From Candidatus Poribacteria bacterium (GTDB lineage Bacteria > Poribacteria > WGA-4E > WGA-3G), in the NCBI GenBank assembly GCA_021295715.1, contig JAGWBV010000048.1:24099-64790 (forward strand): a stretch of DNA of 40,692 bases, in the 5' to 3' direction. The first letter of the stretch is position 1; every line of letters begins with the position of its first letter. Shown piece after piece: positions 1 through 7,850 of this stretch. Below the pieces are notes generated by a model that did no database searches, was not told the DNA's origin, and saw nothing but the letters and a program-made list of their open reading frames with translations. Made by a program: the position numbers and the translations under genes.

Positions 1-33
1 TGTGGGCAGCCACAAGGGACTGCCCCTACAGGG
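1..33. repeat. Short dispersed hairpin repeat
   Basis: GGGCAG at 4-9 pairs with CTGCCC at 20-25 around a CCACAAGGGA loop. The sequence differs in base composition from the PIN gene it interrupts and reads as a non-homologous C-terminus there. It resembles a dispersed intergenic hairpin, but no second copy was found in this window, so the repeat status is an inference. Confidence 0.35.
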
Positions 34-356
34 AAAATCCCTTCAACCCAACTTACAATACTATCAAACTCAACTTGACGCAGCACTAGTGCTCGTTCCA
101 AATCCAGAGCGTCTACAACAGTCAAATCTTCAATCGCTTGTAACCTATCTGCTGCTTGGATTCTGTCACCAATTGATATTTCAGCAATAACAATATCTGA
201 TAAGATGAATTCAAAACGGTTATCATGCCAAAATTCATGGGTAATCTTTTGCCATTCTGCGGTCTTAGGGTGCCGACTCGGTTTAGAAACCAGATAACTC
301 GGAATCGTTGCGTCAATGTAAACTCGGTAAGTCGTTTCTTGAGAATCAGTTGTCAT
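1..356 (-). CDS. PIN-domain protein (VapC-like), partial at window edge and probably disrupted
   Basis: Translation from the ATG at 356 gives a PIN-type start (YRVYIDATIPSYL, with the first metal-binding Asp at about residue 15), then RHPKTAEWQ, EFWHD and a segment around SDIVIAEISIGD. These match the layout of PIN ribonucleases that act as toxins. The normal C-terminal part (an acidic HD/DA-type motif followed by a TFN-like segment) is not seen. Instead the last 15 or so codons run into a repeat-like sequence (1-33), so the gene looks truncated by a repeat insertion. The frame stays open to the edge, so the true end is outside the window. The start is the first in-frame ATG and no antitoxin is visible upstream. 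PIN assignment is fairly firm; function and activity are inference. Confidence 0.6.
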   Translation of the reverse strand, partial: MTTDSQETTYRVYIDATIPSYLVSKPSRHPKTAEWQKITHEFWHDNRFEFILSDIVIAEISIGDRIQAADRLQAIEDLTVVDALDLERALVLRQVEFDSIVSWVEGIFPVGAVPCGCP

Positions 357-430
357 ATTCTATAGGATAACACAAACTATTTTGAAAGGCAAGAAGTTTC
401 AAAGCAATGCTCTACATATCTGGTTAAGGA

Positions 431-2347
431 TTATCGAACGGGATGGATTTTATGCCAATCCCACAGCAGAATTGTACCGTCAGCACTCCAACTGGTGAGC
501 GTTCTGCGATCAGGTGAAAATGCTAACACATTTATTGCCTCTGTATGTCCTGTGAGTGTTGCGAGGTGGAAAGTAGTGGTGGTATCCCACAACTGCAACT
601 TGCCATCAATGTTCCCGCTTGCCAACGTTTGGCCGTCTGGTGAGAATGCCAATGCCTGTATCCGAGCGTCTTCCTCTCGGAAAGTTCGTAATCTACGATC
701 CCGCCCCACATCCCACAACGTGAGGTCATCCCATCCACCACTCGCAAGTAGAGCACCGTCTGGAGAAAAGGCGATCGCCTCCACATTGAAATGACCCGAA
801 ACGAAGGTGGACACCAACTTACCATCCCTCACATTCCATAGCCGAATTGTGTTACGCAGCCCGACAGTCGCGAGGATTGTGTTATCTGGCGAAAACGTTC
901 CTATTTTGGAAATTTCTCCATCAATTTTAAGGGTTGCCTGCAACTCGCCGCTTTTTACATCCGCCCACCATATTTCATGGCGGATCCCCGCTCCGATGAG
1001 GACAGTCCCGTCCGGTGAAAATATCAAAGTCCTGGGAGCCGCCATGCTTATACGACGAATCAACGAAGGTTTTCCAGTTCCTACATCCCACAAACGGATT
1101 GTATCATCCGAGTGTCCACTGACAAGCACCTGACCCTCCGGCGAAAACGCCAAGGCTGTCGGTGCCCAAACACTTTTATAGCGAATGGGCACACCTCCCC
1201 GTGTCTGAATATCCCACAAATAGATCGTATCGTCGGCACTCCCACTGGCAAGCATCCGACTGTCTGGTGAAAACGCTAACACAGTTCCAACCCGCTTATG
1301 TGCGATGGCTGGAAACCGTTGATCGCCATTCGTGATATTCCAAAATCGGATGACTCCATTCCGACTCACAGTCGTAAGTGTTTTGCCATCCCGCGAGAAT
1401 GCGAGCGCACTTACCCACCCGGGATGCTCTATCGGAAAAATATTTTTTGGAACCATAGAAATACCAATTTCATCCGCCTCTAACCGCTCAACTGCATCTA
1501 TATCCAACCACTCCACTGCATCTGTATCTCCGCCTATAGCAAGTTTGGTCCCATCGGGTGAGAACGCCAACGCATCGACCGACCAGTTATGCGAATGGTG
1601 TGTAAGCCGCACTTTACCGGTCTTTATCTCCCATACCAGAAGCTCGGGCCACTCAATCCCGCCACTGGCAATCATTTTCCCGTCCGGCGAAAACGCCAAT
1701 TCAGTGATAAACGTGTTAACATCCTTATGTTCACGGAAGGTCTTCCAGGGTTCGTTGGTTTCTGGATCCCATAGACGCACCGTTCTGTCCGAACTTCCAC
1801 TCGCAAGGGTTCTTCCATCGGGTGAAAACGCCACGATGTTGACAGTATCCGTGTGTCCACTGAGACGGCTACGCAGCTTACCCGTCTCTGGATTCCATAA
1901 GCCAATCGTTTTATCAGAACTCCCACTGGCGAGGGTTTTACCATCGGGTGAAAACGCCACGGAAAGAATCTCCCGTGTATGCACGGAAGAAAAATGTCTA
2001 ATTTCACCTGTATCTATACGCTGTAGCCAAATCGTCCCTATACTACTGCCACCCACAAGTGTCTTGCCATCCGGTGTGAACGCGATTGCAGAAACATCAA
2101 ACGGTGTTGCAGGCTCCAAAGCGGTTTCCCGACCCGTAGCAGCCTCATAAAGCCAAACACCCATACGACTTGCGATTGCGATTCGAGTGCCATCGGGTGT
2201 GATCGCTATGTCGCTGATTGCACCTTTATCCATACCGAATCTGTCTTTGGCACCGAAAGGTAGTTGCTGCTGGCCATCGGCAATTTGATATCCTACAATG
2301 AGCATCAATAGACAGATGCATACAATGAAACGCTTTCGGTTCGGCAT
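431..2347 (-). CDS. Secreted WD40-repeat protein with 14 repeats
   Basis: A 638-residue protein beginning with a basic N-terminus and hydrophobic core (residues 6-20), ending in an Ala-Asp-Gly region that fits a Sec signal peptide. No lipobox is evident. After it come fourteen WD40 repeats, each with an AFSPDG-like turn and an LWD/LWN/FWN-like end, filling almost the whole mature chain. Fourteen repeats fit two seven-bladed propellers. No enzymatic or kinase domain is attached, so it is probably an extracytoplasmic protein-interaction scaffold; its partners are unknown. The ATG is preceded by GGAGGA with a seven-base spacer. It stands alone, between the damaged PIN gene and the divergent amidohydrolase. 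The family call is firm and the role is inference. Confidence 0.9.
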   Translation of the reverse strand: MPNRKRFIVCICLLMLIVGYQIADGQQQLPFGAKDRFGMDKGAISDIAITPDGTRIAIASRMGVWLYEAATGRETALEPATPFDVSAIAFTPDGKTLVGGSSIGTIWLQRIDTGEIRHFSSVHTREILSVAFSPDGKTLASGSSDKTIGLWNPETGKLRSRLSGHTDTVNIVAFSPDGRTLASGSSDRTVRLWDPETNEPWKTFREHKDVNTFITELAFSPDGKMIASGGIEWPELLVWEIKTGKVRLTHHSHNWSVDALAFSPDGTKLAIGGDTDAVEWLDIDAVERLEADEIGISMVPKNIFPIEHPGWVSALAFSRDGKTLTTVSRNGVIRFWNITNGDQRFPAIAHKRVGTVLAFSPDSRMLASGSADDTIYLWDIQTRGGVPIRYKSVWAPTALAFSPEGQVLVSGHSDDTIRLWDVGTGKPSLIRRISMAAPRTLIFSPDGTVLIGAGIRHEIWWADVKSGELQATLKIDGEISKIGTFSPDNTILATVGLRNTIRLWNVRDGKLVSTFVSGHFNVEAIAFSPDGALLASGGWDDLTLWDVGRDRRLRTFREEDARIQALAFSPDGQTLASGNIDGKLQLWDTTTTFHLATLTGHTEAINVLAFSPDRRTLTSWSADGTILLWDWHKIHPVR

Positions 2348-2504
2348 GTTTCTTCCTCCGCACTACGTCCGAATGCTAATTGGAAATTAGATATTACATT
2401 TACATGATAACGCAAAACGCCTTGAAGCACCAAATTTTTCCACAACAGAATATCTGAATTAGGATTCATAGTAAAGCCTATAGCAACCTATACACATTAG
2501 GGTT

Positions 2505-2526
2505 GGCGAGGTTAGGAAACCTCGCC
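2505..2526. repeat. Hairpin repeat, GGTT/AACC core family
   Basis: GGCGAGGTT (2505-2513) pairs perfectly with AACCTCGCC (2518-2526) around an AGGA loop. The same hairpin with nearly the same sequence sits at 7369-7389, and a version with compensatory changes sits at 8491-8512. In this copy no terminal inverted repeats or target duplication were found around it. Confidence 0.7.
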
Positions 2527-2621
2527 AGCGAGGAGGGAGGCCACCAAATCCTCTGTGTTCACATATTTTCAAACTTTACTACAAATGAAAAAATAACGGG
2601 ACTGTTGGCTAAAAAGAGTCC

Positions 2622-2651
2622 TTGATAAAAAAGGGTTAGATATGGCATACT
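2622..2651 (+). promoter_or_regulatory. Putative sigma70 promoter of the amidohydrolase-PhyH genes
   Basis: TTGATA at 2622-2627 is followed after 18 bases by CATACT at 2646-2651. The -35 box is good and the -10 box is imperfect. It would start a transcript about 30 nt before the ATG at 2690. Confidence 0.35.
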
Positions 2652-2689
2652 AAAAAACATAGAAAAATAAAATATCTTTGACCCAAAAA

Positions 2690-3658
2690 ATGCGAATCGA
2701 TTGTCAGAGCCACATATTTCCAAACACCTATACCGAAATCCTCGCGCAGAATCCACACCCACCGCAAGTTATCCGTCGCGGGAACGAGGCTGTCGTTACG
2801 TACGGCGATGTCCAAACATTTCGTCTACAAGACGAAGCCTACGATCCGAAACGAAAACTCAAGGATATGGATGAGGCGGGGGTCGATATGGCACTGCTCA
2901 GTACCAATATACCGCCCCCCTGTATGCTCGCGCCTGAATTAGGAAACAAGGGTGCGCAAGCGATCAACGATGCCATTGCCGAACTCGTGGATACATATCC
3001 ACATCGATTCGCAGGACTGGCATGCCTTCCATGGCAAAATATAGATGAAGCCATCACAGAAATGGATAGAGTGAAAGAACTCGGTTTTCGCGGGATCATG
3101 CTCTATTCCCATATCGGCGGAAAACCTGTTGATGCACCGCAATTTGAACCCGTCTATACGCATGCTGAAACATTACGAATGCCGATTGTGATGCATCCTA
3201 CCGTCCCAACGTGGGGTGAGGCAATCAAAGACCACTGGATGATCGGGATGATGGGGTTACAGGTGGATAACAGTTTCGCACTGTTGCGACTGATTCTGAG
3301 TGGAATTCTCGAACGGCACTCCGATCTGCAAATCGTGATGCCGCACGTTGGCGGCATTCTCCCCTATATGAGCGGTAGGATCAATCATCAGACGGAAGTA
3401 TTGGGAAGAGCCAGAGAGAACATCACACAACCACCGAGTGCGTATCTGCAACGCATTTATCTGGACACTGTGTCGCCATCGGTGCAAGCACTGCAGTACG
3501 CATATCAATATTCCGGCGCGGACCGTCTGCTCTTCGGGACAGATCATCCGTGGGTGGATATGCCACGATTCGTCGGTTTAATTGAGGAGATGTCGATCTC
3601 TGAAGCAGATAAAACTCGAATTTTCAGTGAAAACGCCATAAAATTGTTCGATTTGTAG
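2690..3658 (+). CDS. Amidohydrolase 2-family metal-dependent hydrolase or decarboxylase
   Basis: A 322-residue protein with the layout of the ACMSD-like amidohydrolase family (TIM barrel): an N-terminal D-C-Q-S-H strand, LACLPWQ and GFRGIMLYSH barrel segments, IVMHPT with a metal-ligand His, an MPHVGG segment with another His, and the terminal LLFGTDHPW with the catalytic Asp. The family usually begins with D-x-H-x-H; here Gln replaces the first His. The substrate cannot be named. I chose the ATG at 2690, which starts directly before the first barrel strand, over an upstream TTG at 2678. No clear Shine-Dalgarno sequence is present; the upstream region is A-rich. It is followed at 69 bp by a PhyH dioxygenase, so the two may share a transcript. 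Confidence 0.88.
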   Translation: MRIDCQSHIFPNTYTEILAQNPHPPQVIRRGNEAVVTYGDVQTFRLQDEAYDPKRKLKDMDEAGVDMALLSTNIPPPCMLAPELGNKGAQAINDAIAELVDTYPHRFAGLACLPWQNIDEAITEMDRVKELGFRGIMLYSHIGGKPVDAPQFEPVYTHAETLRMPIVMHPTVPTWGEAIKDHWMIGMMGLQVDNSFALLRLILSGILERHSDLQIVMPHVGGILPYMSGRINHQTEVLGRARENITQPPSAYLQRIYLDTVSPSVQALQYAYQYSGADRLLFGTDHPWVDMPRFVGLIEEMSISEADKTRIFSENAIKLFDL

Positions 3659-3727
3659 TAAAATACGAGAGACTGAGAAGCAATCTTGAAAATATGGAAA
3701 GATGTGAAAGAGAAGAGGATTGACAAC

Positions 3728-4531
3728 ATGCCACATGAACTGACTGATGCCGAAAAGTTTTTCTTTGAAAATAACGGTTACCTCGTCTTGGATAATTTCC
3801 TTGCTCCGTCACACGTTGAAACGCTCAGGAGTGCTCTCGCTGAAGTCATTGAGCAGCGACGGGAATGCGAAGAGAAAGGGTTAACCGAAACCGGTATGAC
3901 ACACATCCACGGCGAGAAAAGCACTCGTATCTTCTATATCCTCGGTGACCATCCAGCGTTTTTGGAACTCTTAGATTGGCAACCGATCCTGCCGTATGTC
4001 ACGGGGCTGCTGAATAAAATGCCACACCACCACGCTTCAGATGCCATTGTCGAGCACGCTTCGGATTTAATGGAACGTTCGATGGGTTGGCACATCGATG
4101 GGCACGATGAAGGCTATCGTAACCTACGTCCGATCCCGTTTTTGCAACTCAAAATCGGCTATTACCTGACCGATATGACAGAAGGTGGACAGGGGAATCT
4201 GTGGCTCATACCGGGGAGCCATACAGCAATGTATGATCCGAGCCACGAAGATCTACGACACCCTTACGAATATCCGGGTGCGTTGGAGATCTGTGCCCCG
4301 CCAGGGAGTGCGATTCTCTTCCATAATGCCGTTTGGCACTCCGCTGGCATCTTCACAAAATCGGAGGGTTCTCGCGAAATGCTCTATTACGCTTATGAAC
4401 ATCCGTGGATGATCGCCTCACAAGAACATTGGGGGTATCCCAAAGACTTTTACAACAAGGAACTCTCACCGGAACAGCGGAAGTTCTTCCACGGATTTGT
4501 CTTCGATCCACCAGAACAGCGATGGGGATAG
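3728..4531 (+). CDS. Phytanoyl-CoA dioxygenase (PhyH) family protein 1
   Basis: A 267-residue Fe(II)/2-oxoglutarate-dependent oxygenase of the PhyH family. The iron-binding triad is visible as H122-x-D124 in WHIDGHDEG and distal H204 in VWHSAG; R216 is the likely 2-oxoglutarate-binding Arg. The N-terminal FFFENNGYLVLDNFL segment is the usual PhyH opening, and LIPGSH lies between the metal motifs. The ATG at 3728 is chosen because AGAAGAGG precedes it at a normal distance; a TTG at 3686 would add 14 residues without homology. Members of this family hydroxylate varied small substrates and this one cannot be assigned. It lies between the amidohydrolase and a second PhyH gene. Confidence 0.9.
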   Translation: MPHELTDAEKFFFENNGYLVLDNFLAPSHVETLRSALAEVIEQRRECEEKGLTETGMTHIHGEKSTRIFYILGDHPAFLELLDWQPILPYVTGLLNKMPHHHASDAIVEHASDLMERSMGWHIDGHDEGYRNLRPIPFLQLKIGYYLTDMTEGGQGNLWLIPGSHTAMYDPSHEDLRHPYEYPGALEICAPPGSAILFHNAVWHSAGIFTKSEGSREMLYYAYEHPWMIASQEHWGYPKDFYNKELSPEQRKFFHGFVFDPPEQRWG

Positions 4532-4572
4532 TGCCATAAGGGAAACCTGCAAACCAAGCCTTACAATACAAC

Positions 4573-4615
4573 TCGGAGGTCACGCGATCACGATCATCGT
4601 GACGGCGCGCCTCCG
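4573..4615. repeat. 43-bp palindromic element, copy 1 (intergenic)
   Basis: The element opens with TCGGAGG and closes with CCTCCG. Its centre is ATCACGAT-C-ATCGTGA, an almost perfect inverted repeat. The same 43 bp with only four substitutions and no length change lies inside the dprA coding sequence at 22527-22569. Here it occupies the spacer between two PhyH genes and ends just before the ribosome binding site of the second. Confidence 0.85.
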
Positions 4616-4633
4616 TGCAAGGAGGACGCAATC

Positions 4634-5512
4634 ATGCGTTTAACCGAATCTCAAGTTTCCTTCTTTCACGACAACGGATATCTACTACTCGAAGATGCAC
4701 TTGATGAAAACGACCTGGGTCCCGTCATTGGCGAATATAAGGGGATTATCGCGGAACGTGCCGAGAAGTTGCACGCGGAAGGGAAGGTTACAGATACGCA
4801 CACCGATAAATCCTTCACGGAACGGTTGCTTCATCTCGCGAACGAGGCACCGGAGATAACGGCAGATTTGGACATCATGCGGGCACGCGGCGAAGCGACG
4901 TTCAACTTCCTCAAGAACCCGAAAATCCTTGACATCGCGGAGTCTTTCGTCGGTTCGGAAATTATCTGCAATCCGATCCAACATATTCGTGCCGTCCTGC
5001 CGAAAAAGAGTTCACAGCGGGCACCGACACCTTGGCATCAGGACGCAGGCGTATGCTGGCCCGACACCGATCCCTACTTTATGTTAACTGTTTGGGTTCC
5101 GATTGTAGACGCGACACTGGAAAACGGGTGCCTACAGGTTATGCCGGGCAGCCATAAGATGGGACTTTACAAGCACGACTGGTCGTCAGCTGGACTCGCC
5201 GTCCCACCGGAACATCAACCCGATAACCTCACACCGAAACCTCTACCGATTCGGGCGGGTGGTGTAATTCTGTTCCATAACTACACGCTCCACAGCGCGA
5301 AACCGAATGAATCGGAGAGCATCCGATGGAGTTTCGATTTGCGGTATCACGATGTCTATCAACCAACAGGAAGACCCTTCTATCCAGCATTTCTGATGCG
5401 GAGTCGTTTGCGACCGGAAGCCGGTAACACGAAATATGAAACGTGGTGTCAACGATGGGAATTTGCGTTAGAGAATTCTAAGGGAGCGCAAGCCTACCGG
5501 TGGCCCCGGTAG
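4634..5512 (+). CDS. Phytanoyl-CoA dioxygenase (PhyH) family protein 2
   Basis: A 292-residue PhyH-family Fe(II)/2-oxoglutarate oxygenase. Iron ligands are H135-x-D137 in PWHQDAG and H220 in YTLHSAKPN; R231 fits the 2-oxoglutarate-binding Arg. It begins with the typical FFHDNGYLLLEDAL segment and has LQVMPGSHK between the motifs. The start is fixed by a strong AAGGAGG at 4619-4625, eight bases before the ATG. The protein differs clearly from PhyH protein 1 and is not a recent tandem copy. The spacer between them holds the 43-bp palindrome, which could affect read-through. Substrate unknown. Confidence 0.92.
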   Translation: MRLTESQVSFFHDNGYLLLEDALDENDLGPVIGEYKGIIAERAEKLHAEGKVTDTHTDKSFTERLLHLANEAPEITADLDIMRARGEATFNFLKNPKILDIAESFVGSEIICNPIQHIRAVLPKKSSQRAPTPWHQDAGVCWPDTDPYFMLTVWVPIVDATLENGCLQVMPGSHKMGLYKHDWSSAGLAVPPEHQPDNLTPKPLPIRAGGVILFHNYTLHSAKPNESESIRWSFDLRYHDVYQPTGRPFYPAFLMRSRLRPEAGNTKYETWCQRWEFALENSKGAQAYRWPR

Positions 5513-5532
5513 ACAGAAAGAGAATAGCAACG

Positions 5533-5625
5533 AAACCGTAGCACGTAATGAAATGGAGTGCGACTCGAACATGAAGAACCTAAGAGACAGGCAACCGATA
5601 CTTATTCGCAAGGTAAAATTAAAAA
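5533..5625 (+). repeat. Structured start-codon-proximal element, copy G
   Basis: This copy starts with CCGTAGCACG and ends with CGCAAGGTAAAATTAAAAAAG, immediately before the AGGGG and GTG of the DUF420 gene. GCAC pairs with GTGC (first hairpin) and TGCGA with TCGCA (second hairpin). In the other copies these arms have different bases that still pair. It is the only plus-strand copy and keeps the same orientation relative to its gene. Confidence 0.7.
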
Positions 5626-5635
5626 AGGGGAAAAT

Positions 5636-6052
5636 GTGATTGAGATCTCAGATTTGCCGACGGTCAATGCGACGCTGAACACAATCAGCGGTATCCTACT
5701 GACGATCGGATATGTGCAAATCCGACAACGAAGAATTACGGCACACAAAAACTGTATGCTCGCGGCTTTTGGTGTGTCCGTTCTTTTTCTGGTTTGCTAT
5801 GTTATCTATCACTACCACGCTGGATCGAAGCCGTTTACAAAGCAAGGATGGATTCGTCCGGTCTACTTTACCATTCTGATCACGCACATTATTTTGGCGT
5901 TCGTCATAGTTCCCTTGGCGTTGCGGACCCTCTACTTGGCATGGCGTGAGCGGTTCGAGAATCACCGACGTATCGCAAAGATTACTTTCCCAATTTGGCT
6001 ATACGTCTCAGTAACAGGTGTGATTATCTATCTCATGCTTTATCAGTTATAG
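5636..6052 (+). CDS. DUF420 family membrane protein
   Basis: A 138-residue integral membrane protein with four hydrophobic segments (roughly residues 10-25, 40-64, 77-101 and 118-137). The conserved DUF420 (COG2322) features are visible: LPTVNATLN near the start, ITAHKN, YHYHAG and THIILA, with histidines that suggest a metal or haem site. Some relatives lie near cytochrome oxidase genes, but none are seen here. I chose the GTG at 5636: it sits five bases after AGGGG and directly at the domain start. The longer frame from the GTG at 5558 would translate the dispersed element upstream. The gene ends at a bidirectional terminator facing the next PhyH gene. Confidence 0.85.
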   Translation: MIEISDLPTVNATLNTISGILLTIGYVQIRQRRITAHKNCMLAAFGVSVLFLVCYVIYHYHAGSKPFTKQGWIRPVYFTILITHIILAFVIVPLALRTLYLAWRERFENHRRIAKITFPIWLYVSVTGVIIYLMLYQL

Positions 6053-6087
6053 GGCGGAATATGATTCGCCCTATTTGCTCCTTTTTT
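6052..6087. terminator. Bidirectional terminator between convergent genes
   Basis: GGGCG(G)AAT at 6052-6060 pairs with ATTCGCCC at 6064-6071 across an ATG loop, followed by a T tract at 6082-6087. It lies in the short gap between the DUF420 gene and the convergent PhyH gene. Confidence 0.7.
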
Positions 6088-6984
6088 CTATGAATCAAAG
6101 GGACGGAACCCGCGTAACATCAAACCTCGATCACTATTGGATTTCTTCGCTTCTTCAGCGGCGGCGGCACGTTTTTCTGCCTCTGCGCGGTTCGTCGTGG
6201 TCGTCCCACCGATAATCACGAAATCATCTGTTCGACGGTAGCGGTTGATGAAAATCGGACGGGGTTTATCCGACATATTCTGCTTGGAACCGTGCACTGT
6301 CTTGACATTAAAGAAGATCGAATCACCGGCTTTGCCAGAAACGGGGAGCGCACTCTCCCAGGGCCATTCATCCTCCTCCAAACCGAGGTGTGAGAAGGTA
6401 TCAATATGTTTGAGTTGTCCGAGTTTGTGTGAACCCGGCACAACATGTAACGCCCCATTCACCAAGTCCGTATCCACAACATAACTCAAAATACCGACGG
6501 GTCCCTGATAGCGATGTTCAAAATAGGCAGAATCCTGATGCAGGTGCTTTGGATGCCCGCCAACCGGCTCTTTATAGAGGCACTGTCCGTTCCCAAAGAT
6601 CTCCACATTCGGTCCTAAGATCGCCTCTACGATATTGACTGTCGTTTCATCGAGAGCGGATTGGAAGAACGCCGCGCTCGTCTGATAGCCTATAGACAGG
6701 ACCATCATCTGTTTGTCGCGTTCGTAGCCTTCTGGTGCTGGCAGGAATAGTGTGCCGTTGGGGGTGCGCCATCCTTCGACGATCCGTTCTGCTTTGTCAA
6801 GCAAGGATATGGATTCCGCCGCGGCAGCCTCAATGTCCTGATGGAGTGCCTCAATATAGGGTGCCATCAGACCGCGCACGACAAGACACCCGTGTTCCTC
6901 AAAGATGTCTGCGGCTTTTTGGACATCTAAGGCATCCACAGACATCTCAATATCTTCAACTGTTACCTTAGGTTCTGGGTTCAC
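6088..6984 (-). CDS. Phytanoyl-CoA dioxygenase (PhyH) family protein 3
   Basis: A 298-residue PhyH-family oxygenase transcribed toward the other two. Iron ligands are H149-x-D151 in HLHQDSAYF and H231 in KTVHGSKQN; the Arg in the KPRPIF segment is a candidate 2-oxoglutarate ligand. The N-terminal DIFEEHGCLVVRGLM is the typical opening and VVPGSHKLG lies mid-chain. The start is the GTG at 6984, preceded by AAGGAG at a good distance. The C-terminus is rich in Ala, Glu and Lys. As with the other two the substrate is unknown. Its separate promoter and orientation suggest independent regulation. Confidence 0.9.
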   Translation of the reverse strand: MNPEPKVTVEDIEMSVDALDVQKAADIFEEHGCLVVRGLMAPYIEALHQDIEAAAAESISLLDKAERIVEGWRTPNGTLFLPAPEGYERDKQMMVLSIGYQTSAAFFQSALDETTVNIVEAILGPNVEIFGNGQCLYKEPVGGHPKHLHQDSAYFEHRYQGPVGILSYVVDTDLVNGALHVVPGSHKLGQLKHIDTFSHLGLEEDEWPWESALPVSGKAGDSIFFNVKTVHGSKQNMSDKPRPIFINRYRRTDDFVIIGGTTTTNRAEAEKRAAAAEEAKKSNSDRGLMLRGFRPFDS

Positions 6985-7061
6985 GAAATATTCTCCTTAA
7001 TTTATTTTTTATTCAGTTTGGCTATAACCTTGAACATCCCACATTTACTGAGGACATATAT

Positions 7062-7607
7062 CTAAACCGTTGCTGGATCAACAGCAATAATTCCTTCGGG
7101 TGCGTAACGATTAAAGTCTGCTGTATTGAAAGTCAAGATATGTGTCAGGTCATGAACAATCATTGCCGCAACCAAGCGTGCATCGTGAACTTGAACACCT
7201 GACACATCATAATCCACAACAAGCCGTCTCCATACGCGGTACACAGCCGGCGAATCCGGCAGCATAGGAAAAAGTAGTTCCAATTCTTGCAAGAGTCGGT
7301 TTGTTTCAAGTAGCGTGCGTCCAAAACCATTTATGGTAAACTATAGAATTAATTGTACACGCTGCACCGGCGAGGTTAGAAACCTCGCCTACTCGGGGAG
7401 GGGAGAATGTCTGCTTATTTTTCTGGTTTACCATAGATTTGCAGGCCGAGTTGAAGCGTTCCAAAATTCTGCCAGATTTTGCAATGTAGTCTGTAGTTGA
7501 TGACCTGCTGCCTCTAATTTACGCACCACATTCTGAGCGATTTGATAACTTGGATCCGCATGATGTGAAAATCGCAACAAAACATTGGTATCAACCAGAT
7601 AAATCAT
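7062..7607 (-). pseudogene. PIN-domain toxin (VapC-like) split by a small inverted-repeat element
   Basis: The N-terminal part starts at the ATG at 7607 (MIYLVDTNVLLRF, first metal Asp at residue 6; NLAEFW with the second acidic residue) and runs to STRPANL. It then meets a stop inside the inserted element at 7332-7435. The second part resumes at NGFGRTLLETNRLL, has the typical LLPDSPAVYRVWRRLVV and VQVHDARLVAAM, and ends with LTFNTADFNRY. If the element and one flanking TA are removed, the two parts join in frame as TRPANLNGFG, the spacing expected for this family. Its ATG overlaps the stop of the preceding antitoxin gene by four bases (ATGA). The toxin is probably inactive unless the element excises. 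Confidence 0.85.
7332..7435. mobile_element. MITE-like element with TA ends inside the PIN gene
   Basis: TATGGTAAAC at 7332-7341 and GTTTACCATA at 7426-7435 form 10-bp perfect terminal inverted repeats. A TA at each outer end is consistent with the TA target duplication of IS630/Tc1-mariner-type elements. The element is about 100 bp, has no coding capacity and carries the hairpin GGCGAGGTT/AACCTCGCC at 7369-7389. An alternative boundary would give a 3-bp ATT duplication, but the TA model restores the family's residue spacing. Confidence 0.8.
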
Positions 7608-7834
7608 AATTTTGGATGATTTTCATATATGCTTTCGCGACTCATCGCGTAATCAGATAATGGCTGGGCGTCCGGTCCGTCAAATTTCATAGATAGATCG
7701 GCTAATCTCTGTAATGCGGCTTCAAATTCCTCATGTGATAAGTGCGAATCGTTATCTGCTAAGTCTCTATCGATATCGTCAGGGATTTCCAGAATCAAAC
7801 GATCATTCGGGTAGATATAAACTGGAACTATCAC
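7604..7834 (-). CDS. Antitoxin-like partner of the PIN toxin
   Basis: A 76-residue acidic protein with no recognised fold. It is called an antitoxin from context: it precedes the PIN gene with a four-base ATGA overlap, the usual antitoxin-toxin order, and its size is typical. The N-terminal stretch (IVPVYIYPNDRLILEIPDDI) looks like a beta-strand region and the middle is helical and charged. The start is a GTG at 7834, preceded by AAGGAG eight or so bases upstream. It is intact although its toxin gene is broken. Confidence 0.6.
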   Translation of the reverse strand: MIVPVYIYPNDRLILEIPDDIDRDLADNDSHLSHEEFEAALQRLADLSMKFDGPDAQPLSDYAMSRESIYENHPKL

Positions 7835-7850
7835 TTATTTTATCTCCTTC

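Larger units (their letters stand above)
2348..2689. other. Divergent intergenic region
   Basis: This 342-bp spacer separates the divergent WD40 and amidohydrolase genes. It is AT-rich and contains no convincing ORF. It holds the hairpin at 2505-2526 and a weak sigma70-like promoter facing the amidohydrolase at 2622-2651. Nothing else is recognised. Confidence 0.6.

Noticed and set aside
1332-2150. Long open frame on the plus strand over the WD40 gene
   Set aside because: It is antisense to the repeats, has a low-complexity SGENA-type composition that follows from the repeat unit, and has no homology that I recognise.
4353-4631. Minus-strand open frame covering the end of PhyH 1
   Set aside because: Its start is the palindromic element and the rest is antisense to a clear gene; the similarity to part of DprA comes from the shared 43-bp repeat.
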